Of a stretch of 64,000 nt of DNA, positions 13,160 to 25,406 are shown piece after piece. The stretch lies in the NCBI GenBank assembly GCA_007922305.1, contig ML677374.1:9486094-9550093 (forward strand), given 5' to 3'. Under the pieces are notes generated by a model. It saw only the letters and a list, made by a program, of their open reading frames with translations. It was not told the DNA's origin and did no database searches. Numbering within the stretch: position 1 is the first letter of the stretch; each line of letters starts with the position of its first letter. The DNA is from Dermatemys mawii. Lineage: Eukaryota > Chordata > Testudines > Dermatemydidae. The position numbers and the translations under genes are program-made.

Positions 13160-14755
13160 AATCTTCCAAGTAGCTGTACATTTTAGTAGAAATATGAGAG
13201 TCTGGATACAGAGTGAACTATGATCTAGGCCCTAAAAGGAGTTTCCTCCACAGTGGAGGAGCAGCATGTGGATTAACAGGAGGACGCCACTCTCTATGGT
13301 TGTGCATGTTTCTTCAGCACTGGGAAAAAATTTAAATGTCTCATTTTATCTGTATAGATATAGATGTGTCTAGATATAGACAAATATAAAGGGAATGTAT
13401 ATTACATACAGGAAGACCATGCATGGCTAAGTAAGGTGGGAATTGGCTAGAGGATAGTATAAAATGACAGGCTAGATCCAAATTGAGATGTTGTTTCAGT
13501 AACTATTTCTGCACTCCCAGAAACCAGCTAACCTGGTGGTAGCCTATCATTTGCGTGGATGGATGGTCATGGCTAAGAAGAGACAGCTGGCACCCTGCAG
13601 TGTAGGCTTAGCTTGGAGTAAGTGGAAGGCTTGTAGAGGACACAGCTGGAATCATACAGCCGTAAATAAGTTCTGACAAGGAGTGAGAAGGTTTCCCACT
13701 TTTGGATAATTGGGTAGTAGTGAGATCTCTATTAGTGATAGGTGATCAGAGGGCCAACAGCTTGAATAAACACTCAACTTTATTCATGGCTTGTGGCTGC
13801 AAATCTTACAAGAACAGACTGCATCACTAAACTTCTGGCATTTCTTGTTTCCAACCAGCCCTTACCAATTGTTGTATTAATTATGGACTGTTTAAATTGA
13901 AGTAATTTATTGCTATCCTATTTGATTAGCTGTAAATTATGAGGAAAGGACCAGCCCCTCTTCCAGTGAAGTTAATTTTGTGGTCCACAAGTGAGCTTAT
14001 ATTTGATGGTTATGGGTCTATAAGCTGCTATATAGCCGGCTATATATTTCAAGTGGAGTGAAATCAGCAGACCTACAGTGATTTACACAGGCTGGAGGTC
14101 TGACAATATCTTCAGTGTTTATTTTATGGGGGAGTATCATGCATTTCTGAAACAACTTGAGCAATGCAGGCCAGGTATTATTCATTCCTAACTCCTCTGA
14201 TGGTAGAAGTGAAAGTTGAACCTGTAACAGCTTCTTAAACTACCTTGCAAATTATATATAAAATCTTATTCAATTGCTGAAATTTCCCACTACAAATATA
14301 TTCACGTGATGTGGTATTTTTAGATGAAATCAGAGGTCTTTTAAATTCCTGCTGTGGTTGGTTAAGCATACAATCAAAAATATAAGGTCAGCCAGAACCG
14401 TGCATGCAGGGGCAGTGGAGTTCAATTGTTAACTCGAAACGATAAGCATCAAGCGTATCCATTAGCTGGTTAAACTTTTACGTGCCTAGGCCATACTACT
14501 CCAGTTCAGGGGGCACTCTTTAAATGACATTGGATATGTTTGGGGAAAGGTGAATACTTCTGAATCCAGCACTATTCTGCTGGAATGAGGATCCCTTCTA
14601 CATATGGGTGCCTGGGATTACACGTAGCACCTTTAAGATCATGCTACTCTTCCTGGACTTAGACACAAACACTAGGAGCACACTTTGCTTTACTTTATGG
14701 TAGAGTTATGGCTCCAATAACTGGGCAGCTCCCAGAAAGTTAATGAATTTACCTT
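13160..14755. other. unassigned non-coding stretch
   Basis: No gene or element boundary is supported. Around 14040-14100 there is the phrase 'gtgatttacacaggctgg', a remnant type also seen at 20205-20285 and 34075-34120. Confidence 0.45.
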
Positions 14756-14905
14756 CATAATGCCCCTGAAAGGTAGGGAAGTATCCTCACTTTACACACA
14801 GCAAACAGACGCAGAGATATTCAGTGACTTGCCCAGGGCTACATAGGAAGATTGTAGCAGGGCTAGTAATAGACCTCAGATCACCTTAGGCCTAGTCTCG
14901 TGTCT
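14756..14905 (-). repeat. MIR-like SINE fragment, reverse orientation
   Basis: Read on the plus strand, the block 'gacgcagagatattcagtga', 'cttgcccagggctacatagg' and 'cagggctagtaatagacctc' is the reverse complement of the conserved MIR-like core (accttgggcaagtcac) and of the flanking tRNA-like head side. The copy is diverged and lacks both ends. It belongs with 32100 and 54183. Confidence 0.75.
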
Positions 14906-17900
14906 TAACCCGAATACAATTCTCACATATTAGTAGTGTGCAATTATTTATACATTTGCTATATCTGGGGAGGACAGTGCCATTGATAGGAATAACCAGA
15001 GGCATGATAGACAAGTAATGACAGAGGAGGAGACATTTTTAGGAAAAGATCTGCTTCCTAAAAACCAAGATCCTCCTGAGTTACACAGTCTGAAAGGTGG
15101 GGAAAAGTCAAGGTGTTGCCTAGAAAAATCATAACTTAACTCACTGGACTAAGCCTATTTCTTCAAGTTAAAATCCAGAATTTCAGCTTTGTACCCTAAG
15201 AAATGCTCTACATTTTTATATTAGCAGAGTGGAGATCATTTGCAAATTACCTTTAATCCAAACCGCAAAAGAAAAAAAAGTAATGGTGCTTTACAAAAAG
15301 CTATGACTTCCTCTTACATGTCATAAAAATGAATTGTCGTTGAATATGTACAAAACAAGGCGTAGGGGAGGAATATTTTCCCCCCACTGAAATGCTAAGC
15401 AATAAATTTTAAAGTTACTAGTATCAGAATATAAATTTCTGGTCAATCCTGCCAATTTGGTTTATGCTGAAGGGGAAAAAAATTCTAAATAAAAAATATG
15501 AATACCTTCAATTTAACTAATATCTCAAATATTAACTAAAGATTAGCTAGTAGTCAGGGATAATAGCACAAAATTATCCAAATAATGGGTTTCATTGCAT
15601 TATTTTGCTGCTAGAAAGCAATATTGATTAGAAACTCTTGGAATGGAACTAATCGAATATTTGAGCAAATTTAGCAGCAACTGCTGAGTTATAAATGTAG
15701 ACACTACGCTAATTTTGAAATCATACAGATGAGTTCTGGATGCTGACAGAAAAGACGCAATGCTAATCACACATTCAATTAACAGTTGGTGTAGCTAATT
15801 TTGCACGTGTAATTGTAACCATGTATATTTCCAACTGAGTTCAGCTCAGTTCTACAAGAGACTCAGCTCCCACCGGAAACAAGAGTTTTAACTCAGTAAG
15901 GGACAAAGAGTGACACTCTTACTATTAGAGTAGTGCTTTACTCCACTATTGATCCCATTGACTACAATAGGATTAAATATGCAGCATGGTACTGCTTAAC
16001 AGGCATAAGGCAGTCAGAATCTGGATTTAAGGAGCAGATTACATCATTGTCTTACTCAGGCTGCTAGCAAGTGAGTAAGCCTTCACACACCCTGCTCGTC
16101 TATTGGGATCTTGGTGCAGAGCACAACCTATGCTCCATAGTGCTCCATCAGTGAGCAAAGGCACGGGGAAGAGGTGAAGTTTGGCTACGCTCCACGGTCT
16201 TACTGATACGAGGAGCTGGCCAGGCATAAGGTAGGCCAATTAAAGGGCTCCCAGGCAGCAAGAAAGGAACTGAGATTAGCAAAGTCACATTCCTTCCTGG
16301 GGCTGTTCCTTGGGCAAAGCAGTTATTTCCATTTCTCCCTCTAGGATATGTTCACTGAAGTAAAAGAACTGTGTTATATTTATCAACATAAAATACTGAT
16401 ATGGCATGACTTCTCAGAAATGACTATGACTTGACTCATTTTAGTGGTACACAACATGTGTTTTGCCAATAAAAAGTACTGTAAGCAATAAATATGAGGT
16501 GGGGACAATACCTAGCTCGCTGTCACAGTAATGGATATTTAACAAATGAGAACCATAGGAGGACTTCGACATTTGCAATGATGCTGACTTAAAACCAAAG
16601 AGGCAAAATGACACAGCTCTGCACAGACTGTATGTTCTGTATATTTATGGACTTAGGACAAAAATGTGCCTCAAACATAAGTCTGTTACAGCCACAGATA
16701 AAAATTAGCTGACTTCAAGGTATGCGAGTTGAAAGCTTATGAACATTTTCATTCGGTAGAGCACTGTCTTGGTTTGCTGAAAATGATAGCCCAAGAAACT
16801 GAAGAACCTGCAAAGCACTACTTAATCTGGTACAGTAAACCTGTATGGCATGAGTGCCTTAAAAGCAATTCCGTATTCTTTATCTGTTGAGAATCCTCTG
16901 AGAATCACTTGCAGTCCTGTATTTTATCTTGTAGAGTGTTAATTTTAGGAAGAAGTCAATATTAGTAATAACCATGAAAAGTACATACCAAAAAATTTAA
17001 CTGTCTTAAAAGAGATGATAAAACAGGCCGGTAGTTTTAGCAGAACAAAATAAAACTTGTACACTGTTTCCATTCTAAATCTGATACACCACTGAGTTAC
17101 CCAAGTTGTATGGCAGTGTAAGGTAGCTGAAGATACTCCCATGTAAAATTGGGATAATACATTAATGAATCAGACACTGAATTATTAAGCATATAGTGTC
17201 TCCCAAATTACTGTTGGCACACAAAACTTATAAGTTGAAGCTAGAATGATAAGTTGTCATGGCTATTTGGCAGCTTTATTAAATGAATTTGGAAGGTCTC
17301 AGTCCAGTTTCCGGTAAGTGAGCGTCCACATCACAAAACTCACCACCAACATTACTAGCACAGACCATACGGACAGTCTCAGATGAAAGGTCAAGGACTC
17401 AAAAGGGACCTGGAGATTACATTTTCCTTTCCCTGCAAGCAGTGGTCAGGCATGTTCATGACACAAGCTGGAGTTGAGCCTGTTCCTGTGCTGTTCTGTG
17501 GTTGAATAATGGACGCCAATCTCATGGTGTCTCAGGTGCACGCAGCATTTCTCCTCTATCTGTCCTGTTCAGCTGTATCAACTCAAATGAACCAGGCTAG
17601 ATTTCAGTTGGAATCAACTAAGTGAAGCACATTTATGCCAGCTAAGGATCTGGCCCATTTTCTCTCCTTCTTTGCCATAACAGATAGCATGCTATAACCT
17701 GTATTGTTAAACAAAAATGTGACAAGTAGCCATAGATTTGGTCCTGAGGTTGGTATTTTATTTGCTAAGGTCTTTATCAGTTCACTTCAGTTGTGTTGTA
17801 TCCTTGTAGTCACCCAAAGTAGACAAAAATCCAGTTTAATTGGTTAAACTAGGTTTATGGCAGCTTTGCATCTCTGAAGTAGCACAGAGCACCCCTCTGA

Positions 17901-18395
17901 TTTCCAGTGAGTCTCTTTCTAGGTCTTCAAATGGCTCACATATTTAAATTAGAAACAAAAATAAAATGCACATGCTTAGAAGGTAGTTTTCAGTGTATTG
18001 GCACCAAGCTGAAATTATCAAATGCCATAAAAAGCCCCTGCCAGAATACTCAAAATTACTCTACTTTTCTGGGATTTAATATCTTAATCCATAGGCTCAT
18101 CTAAAATTTTCTAATGATACAAGATCAGATAAACTTTTAACTTTAATAACCAACCTTAAGTAAAAAAAAGAACAGTACAGCATTGTAGTGGGATGGCACT
18201 TATCTACAAAAACCTATCTAGTACCTCTTGTAAATGAGGCCAGAAGTAGTGAAAAAGATACATTAAAATGAATCCATGTCTTAACACACAGAACCTGAAA
18301 ATCACTCCAAAGGCATATCTGGCTTGATCCAAAACCTCCTGAAGTCAATGCAATTCTTTCCATTGACTTCACTATTTTTTTAAATTATTTCCGTT
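14906..18395. other. unassigned AT-rich non-coding stretch
   Basis: Three and a half kb without a supported gene. 15100-15800 and 16300-17300 are AT-rich and free of the transposon ends found elsewhere. A short remnant at 18327-18375 (cttgatccaaaacctcctga then ccattgacttcac) belongs to the small palindromic repeats. Frames of 65 to 66 codons at 16039, 16945 and 17907 look like chance. Confidence 0.45.
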
Positions 18396-18795
18396 GTGGG
18401 AGCACCTAGAAACGCTAATCATGGATCAGAACCCCAGTGGGCTAGGTGCTGTAAAAACACAGAACAAGGACAGTCCCCGCCCCAAAGACATACAATCTAA
18501 ACTATAAGACCAGAGACAATATTTTAATATAGACAGACAGATCGGGAAGCGTAAGGAGACAGTGATTATTGGTCAACATGGTAGGCAGAGTGGTCTTTAC
18601 ACACCAGTGCCTAATCATTGTCAAGTTTTTGGGTTTTTTTCGTAGGCATCACAACACAGGAGAGTTTTAAGGACAGATCTGAAGGAGGATAATGAGGTAT
18701 CTTTGTACACATTTATTAGGCAATCCTCCCTCGCATGAGGTACAGCATGAAGATGTTAGCTTGAAATTTTTGGCTTTAGGTCAGGCCTAAAGTCC
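18396..18795 (-). mobile_element. LINE 3' end (CR1/L3-like), reverse orientation
   Basis: The plus strand reads 'ccccagtgggctaggtgctg', 'aaaaacacagaacaaggaca', 'gtccccgccccaaagacata', and then 'aattttaaggacagatctgaa'-type DNA continuing to about 18790. The first 100 bp is the tail shared with the minus-strand SINE ends at 35490, 52722 and 54183. The remaining 300 bp extend into what looks like the end of a LINE, now full of stops in every frame. A SINE sharing its 3' tail with a LINE is the usual sign that the LINE's machinery copied the SINE. The CR1/L3 assignment is my inference. Confidence 0.6.
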
Positions 18796-20334
18796 TTTAA
18801 TTGACTTTTCCACCTACAGTAGCTTAGTCTACAAACAATTAATGTATTTCTTTACAAAATTCCTGTTCTTATAAGAAATCAAGGAAGAAGAGTGAACAGG
18901 TTTTTAATTTATTTCAATGTAGACTTTAAACCCTCAATTTATATTTGTCACTGACAACATTAGGATTAATCTGTTGCTCTGTGTTTCTCTCTGCTGCAAA
19001 TCCCAGAAGGTTAAAGAGGAACTGATACACATAGAGAACCGAATCTCAATTAATGCAGGCTCTCGCTAATTTTCCAATATGTAACTAAGAAACATTTTAA
19101 TTTGCCACTGTTTCCTCATTGCCAATCCTCAAGGGGAAATACTTCTGCATATTTATTTTTCCTCAAGTCTGTATTTATCACTGAGGGTAGTTGCATCTAT
19201 GCTATATAGATTGCAAGCAATGCCTGGTTCTCCCACCTTCCCCAAAGTAAACATTTCAATAAAAATGGGAAGCAATTTAAATATTAGCATGAAGCTTCCC
19301 AATAGATATAAATAATGCCCCAGCTGGTTCTCAGTCAACATTTTTAAAGGGGAACATACAAAATTAACCAAACAAACCCATGATTGATACTGAAATTAAG
19401 CACTTAATTGTAGAGTAAGCTATGCACCAATATTGTTTCCTTCCACTTTAAATAGACTTAGCATATTTTTAAATAAAGATGGAAAGAGCTGATTAAATTC
19501 ATACCCATAAGATTGCTGGTCTATTAATCACATTATAAACAGCCTCAGTTCTTGTGAAGGGTATAAAATTGATCCACACTGGTAGACTGTACTCCTAAGA
19601 AACATTAATAAATTTCGTCACAGTGTAGCAGGAATCACATATACACATCAGGACAGCTTTCCCAAGTGCCCCGAGAAATTATTCCAAATGATGAAGACGA
19701 ATCACTGAATACAGTCCCTCAAGAGTATTCAATTCTGGTGGCCTACTCTTTTAGCAAGCAGGGCTCGCAGTCTTCAACAGGGACTATTGACTTACTGTCC
19801 TAAGAGTTAAAATCAACAGCCAGCAAATCATATGACAAAACATCAGGAGTAAGAGTTAAAGGAACTTCTAATTTTTTTCCCCTAAAATAACTGCATCTCT
19901 AAGCCTTGATTTCTTGGCAACAAGAATTATTAAAAGGTTTATCATCCTTCCCTATTAAAATCTTGACCTCTGTTCTGGCTACAAGCTTTCCTTCAGTTAA
20001 AAGTCAAACCAATAAGAATGCTTTGCTTCCAGATTCTTGGAGGAGTTCCTTTGATTAAATGTGAGATATGGTGTTCCTGAATTTCTTATTTCATCAGGGG
20101 CTCATTTATCAAACTATTTTCACTTATTTCCTGAGCTGGGGCATTCAAGGAGCCTCAGATCTTAGAATGATTAGACTAGAAAAAGAGTAGAACCATATGC
20201 TCATTTGTGGCTCTGGGCCGATCTCCATTAACTTCACTAGAGCTATACAGATTTACAACAGGCTGAGGATCTGGCCTGTACTCTTGGCAGCTAAATTTTG
20301 CTAACACATTGTTTAGGTGGGAGGTCTTGTCCTA
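18796..20334. other. unassigned non-coding stretch
   Basis: No gene is supported. At 20205-20285 there is a small remnant (gatctccattaacttcacta then gctgaggatctggcctg) of the kind repeated at 34075-34120 and in part at 14060-14100. Confidence 0.45.
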
Positions 20335-20337
20335 CTG

Positions 20338-20360
20338 TATACAGACCATTGGTCTGTATA
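20338..20360. repeat. 10-bp perfect palindrome arms
   Basis: tatacagacc and ggtctgtata pair exactly around the 3-base centre att. No transposon is visible around it. Confidence 0.85.
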
Positions 20361-20934
20361 TCAAGTCTACATGTCTTGTGTCTGACATTGGCAAATGCCT
20401 GATGTTTCAGATCAAGGTGAAACCCTTATAAAAACGAATATGTTGAAGAATACTGTACATAAGGGAGAAAAAGCCTTCCCTATGATAATCAATTTACATC
20501 CGTAAGCATGAGATTTCCTGAGCATGCATAATTACAGTCTATGCTGTTATACTGGTCTATATTGTTTTACTGGACTCAGTTATCAAAATTACCCAGCTTC
20601 CTTTTAAGAAACAGACATGCTATTTTATTTAGTAACTTCTTGTATGGGATAGGCCTGTTTCTAACAGCCAGTCAAACTCAGCACAGAGGGTCTGCTCACA
20701 GGGGGCATGTAACTCCTCCATAGGGATCCAGACCTAGTTTGAAGGGACTGTGAAGGAAACATGATTAGTCCAGCTTGCAGATGTACTGACTCAGGAGATG
20801 CAGACTTCACTAGACAGTCTGCCTTAGGGCTAAAGTTGCCCTCCCGGGTGGATCTCCCAAGTCAAGCTGATTGGAAAATGGGAGAGGAGTTTGCATGGAA
20901 AATTTCAGTTTCCTCTATAAGTGGGGCTCACTGG

Positions 20935-21046
20935 TAAGGCTGCATCTCCCATGGTGTGTTATGGTTCCCCTGCTTTGGTGGGAAAGGAGCAGGCAACGCA
21001 CCCTCAGCATCTCACGTCGTAATGATTCATGGGAGATTAAATCCAG
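20935..21046. mobile_element. short inverted-repeat element, 'catctcccatg' ends
   Basis: The left end 'ctgcatctcccatggtgtg' is mirrored by the right end, whose reverse complement reads 'ctggatttaatctcccatga'. The interior (ttatggttcccctgctttgg, ggcaacgcaccctcagc) is GC-richer than its surroundings. The motif catctcccatg is one I associate with a common turtle miniature element, but no clear target duplication can be read, so the family is open. Confidence 0.5.
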
Positions 21047-21684
21047 ATGGGGAGCCTAGCACATAGGCCAGAATGGGGACACAAAGCGCCCAAACTACAA
21101 CCCTCACTAGGTACTTTGCTGACCATAGCAATTTAGGCCAAAATATTTCTCATTTTTGATGGAAACATTCAGATTTTCCAAAGAAAGCAGATATTTTATT
21201 TCACAAAAGTGTGCTTAGTTGAAAACTCAATTTTCCATTGAAAGTTTTGGCAGATTAGGCAGTGCCTGAAAAAAAAAAAATCACAAGATCAGCCAGTCTT
21301 ATGGATTGGGGATGAGATTATGAAAAACATCTAATAACCTGGAAGCACAAGTCCCACTGAATGTGATGTTGGCTGCTGAGCTTTTATGAAAATCTGGTCC
21401 TAGCTGTGAGTGATGAGTGTTTGCGTTTCAACAAAATTTGTGGGTAAAAATTTTCTAATACCTAAGCGAGATAGGAGCTTAAGTCTCATAGAAAGTTGAT
21501 GGGACTTATGGGCCAGAACAAAAACACAAATTTTGTATTTGAATCCCCAGATTGGTGGAAGCTTTCATTGTGAGCCAACTCCAAAAGTTGAAGGAGTTCC
21601 CCACCTTCCCTCCTCACATCCAAGTTACAATTTTCAGTTCCAGGGTGCAATTTTCAATTCAAATGAGGATCTGTTGAAATAAAA
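21047..21684. other. unassigned stretch, partly AT-rich repeat
   Basis: 21130-21270 has the run-rich composition (gatggaaacattcagatttt, gaaaactcaattttccattg) of the AT-rich repeat family at 7200 and 46097, but no ends are readable. Nothing else is recognised. Confidence 0.4.
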
Positions 21685-21752
21685 TGCACCTTGATCTGAA
21701 AAAGAGATCCATTGTAGTTCTGCACCTTGATCTGAAAAGGAGATCATTGTAG
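21685..21752. repeat. two-copy direct repeat, 36-bp period
   Basis: tgcaccttgatctgaaaaag followed by agatccattgtag (21685-21717) is repeated almost exactly at 21721-21752, with one substitution and a one-base gap. The similarity implies a recent local duplication. Confidence 0.9.
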
Positions 21753-23028
21753 AGTCTGAAAATCATTGGGCTGGATTCTGAACAAGGAGTTCAAATTCAG
21801 AATTTGGGTTTCAGTTCTGACCCATTTCTAATAAATGATAGAACTCTTTGGTTTGCATAGAGTATAAGGAAAAAGCAGAAAATATTTCAATTTCTTTAAC
21901 AAACATCAGATGAGCTGTCACATATGGCCTTTTGAATTTTCTCATAGTTAACCAATATATAATTTTTAGGAAATCACTTTTAAAGAACCATACTGTCGCT
22001 CCACAAATCTAACCATAAAGGAACATTGAATTTCTTTCTGGCTTTGGTGTATGCATTCTTTTCTCCATTGTGCTACTAATTCATTAATCTCCTACAGCTG
22101 TGCTCCAGGCCAGAGGGGCTCCACTTGATTTCCTTACAGAACAATGCTTTGTATCTCCACAATTTCTGTTTACTGTACAAAATAAAACAAGCTTGTACAA
22201 AAAAAGCATAATCATGCTCTTATGCTATTAGTTTGTTTTTATATCTTAAGTAGAGCGTAAAAATACAAGCTTTAACTAGGAACCCTGCTATCAAAGATGA
22301 CAATTTTCATGTGAGCTTAACTTTATCTCCCTGAATTTTGGCCTCTCTGGGACAAATTTTTAAAGAGTCACAATAGAGCAGTTTGGGAATTTTTCAATCA
22401 ACCATTTTTGGGGGGGGAGGGGAGACACGGGAGGACGTTGCTGAAAAATGCCAGTGTGCCAAAACCTAAACTGTTTGCAAAACAGAGATGGTTTCAATAC
22501 ATCTCCACTTTCTGGGGAAAAGGTTTCAAAGTTGTTGCAGCATCACTTTTTGATACTTTTGAAAGGAAAATTTAAGTTTTTTGCACTGAAACAACTCATT
22601 AGAAATTTTAGATAAAAAAAGAAGTTGAAACTAAAACAGTGTTTTGAAATGATCAAATAAAAGATTTTGATAACAAAAATGGTTTGTCAATTTGCCAATT
22701 CATGATAATATTCAAGATTTTGACTTTTTGTTCCAATCATGCATGGAAAAAAATTATCATGGAACAGGAAGACCATTTCCCACTGTGGTCTAAGCTAAGG
22801 TCAGATTTTGAAGTACACAGAACCGCAACTGGCCAGAATTTCATAAGAGCCAAACACCCAACAGGACCAGCTCATTTGAAAATTCAGAGCTTGATGACTG
22901 GGATCATTACTTAGAGCGTGATCCTGCAGGATGTGCTGGGCACTATAGCCCAAAGTCACTAAAATACTTAAGCACAGATTTAACCCCACTAAAGTCAATA
23001 TTATTCAAGTGGTTAGTAGGTGATTAAT
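21753..23028. other. unassigned AT-rich stretch
   Basis: No gene. 22320-22720 has the A/T-run composition of the AT-rich repeat family (gaaatgatcaaataaaagat) and includes a G-run at 22412-22427. Frames at 22684 and 22801 overlap on opposite strands and look like chance. Confidence 0.4.
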
Positions 23029-23604
23029 GGTATGTCTACACTGCAATTAAAAATCCAAGATTGGCCCATGCCAACTGACTTAGGCCAGGTCTACACTACC
23101 TGCTGGATCGGTGGGTACTGATCAGTCCATCAGGGATTGATTTATCACGTCTGGTTTAGACATGATAATCGATCCCTGAATACTCTCCCGTCCATGCCGG
23201 TACTCCACCGCCTTGAGAGGCGCAGGAGTTGACCGGGGAGCAGAAGCAGTTGACTCAGTGCCGTGAAGACACTGCGGTAAGTAGACCTAAATAAGTTGAC
23301 TTCGTCTATGCTATTCCCATTGCTGAAGCTTCTTATCTTAGGTTAATCCCGCCCCCCCTCTAGTGTAGACCTGGGCTTAGTCTCGATGGGCTGTTTAATT
23401 GTGGTGTAGACGTTTGGGCTTCAACTGGAGTCTGGACTCTGGGACCTTGCAAAAGGGGGAAAACCCCAGAGCCCAGGCTCCAATCTGAGCCCAAATGTCT
23501 ACACCATAGTTAAACAGTCTCTTAGTGTGGATCCCATGAGTCTGACTCAGCTGGTCTGGGCCAACTGCAGTATATAGGTGTATAATTGCAGTATAGATAA
23601 AGCC
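23029..23604. mobile_element. hAT-like MITE (outer), interrupted
   Basis: The left end reads ggtatgtctacactgcaatt. The right end 'ttgcagtatagataaagcc' is a diverged reverse complement of it. Inside, 'ggtgtagacgtttgggcttc' at about 23402 is mirrored by 'agcccaaatgtctacacca' near 23500, so the element is a long near-palindrome: 'gtctggactctgggacc' pairs with 'ccccagagcccaggct'. This arrangement is the one I know for a very common turtle non-autonomous hAT element. It is split by a second element at 23083-23375. No transposase frame. No clear 8-bp target duplication can be read. Confidence 0.85.
23083..23375. mobile_element. hAT-like MITE (inner), nested
   Basis: Starts ggccaggtctacactacctg and ends ctagtgtagacctggg, whose reverse complement (cccaggtctacactag) matches the start. 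On either side of it the text of the outer element runs on: 'catgccaactgactta' before and 'gggctgtttaattg' after, so it was inserted into the outer element and is the younger of the two. The interior (gatcggtgggtactgatc, cggtactccaccgcc) is GC-richer than its flanks and encodes nothing. Confidence 0.85.
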
Positions 23605-25119
23605 CAATCCAGTGCAACACCAGTCAGGCAAAAAGTCATTCAGAAGCTTAATATTAAGTACATGAGCAATCTTATTGACTTCAGTGGGACTACTGTGAGA
23701 ATATAACCATGAGCACAAACTTAAGTCTGTGCATGATCAGGACCCAAGATTGCTTTTCCATGCAGACCCAGGTCATTCTGTATTTGTACAGTGCTCAGGC
23801 ACTGAGAAATACTGCAGCACCATCACCAATCATACTGTCAATACTTAAATGAAATAACTTTTAATGAGGGACATAAACAACTTTAAAAGTCAGGAGCATG
23901 CACCTTTCCAAAAAAAATTTTAAAAAAGGTTGACGTAGCCATGGAAAGCCTCCAAACACAGGAGCTGATCAAGTTGGATTGCCAGCATGTCAGGAGTGTT
24001 CACTCTGAATATCTTGTGGCCTGTGAATAGGTTTTGAGAAAATGCCAAGAGGTTTACAAAAAGGGGCTTCTATTAGATCACATTAGAGCCAGTATGGCAT
24101 GGATAGAGGACTCCATATTCACCAGAGGAAGCAAAAGGAAAGGCTGACAATGATCCTAAAAGGCTAAAAGCAGCATTTGGAAATACATTTAAAGTATGCT
24201 CCTGAGTAGGGAAGCTTTGACTCAAAAACCACTCTGGGACATTAATGGAAACTGAAGTAACATAACAACCATTAAGAGGTAACATCAAAGCAGCAGCAGT
24301 ACAAACTGACCTTTCTGGGTCTGAAAATGATCACTTCAGTTTTCTCTGAATTTAAAGTTAAACTAAAAACCTATTATGTGCCCCCCACCTGGGCTCTATT
24401 GGCTATTTGGGCTTCAGACTCTGTATCTGAAGGGGACAATCTGAAGTTCTATTTATCTCTCACCAGATGCTTTGTTTGTTTGTTTTGAACAGAACTTAAC
24501 AATTCCTTGCCCAAGAAAATGAATACCGGTTGTCATATGTTGAAAGGCTATGGAAACCCGCCTAAATTCCAGTTCAGCAAGTCCATGTACAAGAGGGAGA
24601 TAGGCAAACCCTAAATTGCAAACACAGCACAAAAGTATAAATAATGGCATGAAAAATCCTTTTACTGTATAGGAGTCAATATATAATTTGTTTAATCCAC
24701 CATTTTTTTCTAAAATATTATTTTAGGCCCCACTGCACAATGAAATCAGTGGGATTACTTATAATAGTAAAGTTAAGTATGGGTGTGGATGTCTGAAGGA
24801 ACAGGGTGTTCTATTCCAACCATGCACATGCTATGTATTCAGGTCAGGTTCCCAGTGCCTCCCTGTTTAGTACTGGCCATACCTACTCTATGTCATTATT
24901 ATATACTACCACCACCACGTCTAATATAATTGTATGTAATTGGCTTGGGTTTCCAAATAATAGGAATGTAAAGTTGGCTTCTAAATCCATATTTAGGCCT
25001 GATCCTGCAAGTCCATATGGACAGATGAACCCGATGTCTGAACAGAAGGGTAGTCAGTGGGGCTTCACACAGGCCACTAGGGTGCACTCACATAGATGAG
25101 GTTGCAATATCTAACTTCA
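23605..25119. other. unassigned non-coding stretch
   Basis: No gene or element ends are supported. Frames of 65 to 107 codons at 23395, 24073, 24453 and 24806 have no recognisable domains, and the first overlaps the hAT element at 23029. Confidence 0.45.
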
Positions 25120-25295
25120 GATGAAAAAATGATACATGCTTATAAACAGGATAATTATATTTGATAGATTGTAATTTTTCCATCAATACGTTACATGACG
25201 TACTTGGTACAAAATTTGTTGTATAATTGTCTAATAGCGGCAATATTAATTATATAAATGGTCACTTTTCACTCATGCAGCATCACAATATGCAT
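25120..25295. repeat. fragment of LTR/ERV-like repeat
   Basis: The sequence from 'ttataaacaggataattata' through 'gacgtacttggtacaaaatt' to 'cactcatgcagcatcac' aligns by eye with 55315-55450 ('atataaacaggactatcata', 'gacatactttgtacaagatt', 'cttatgcacagcatcag'). The order is the same and several blocks are conserved over about 150 bp. It is therefore a short fragment of the roughly 1-kb repeat at 54590-55600. The LTR/ERV label is inference from that longer copy. Confidence 0.65.
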
Positions 25296-25344
25296 GGGTT
25301 ATTGTTGTAACACTCAAATTAGTAAATGTGAAAAAGCGTGAATA

Positions 25345-25406
25345 GCCTGGCCCCACTGAAGTCAATGGGAGTTTTGCCAAGGACTTTAATGCGGCCAGGA
25401 TTTCAC
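25345..25406. repeat. small palindromic miniature element
   Basis: 'cctggccccactgaagtcaa' is followed within about 50 bp by 'ggactttaatgcggccagg', which is its imperfect reverse complement. The same arrangement with better arms lies at 36293-36351. Confidence 0.65.
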
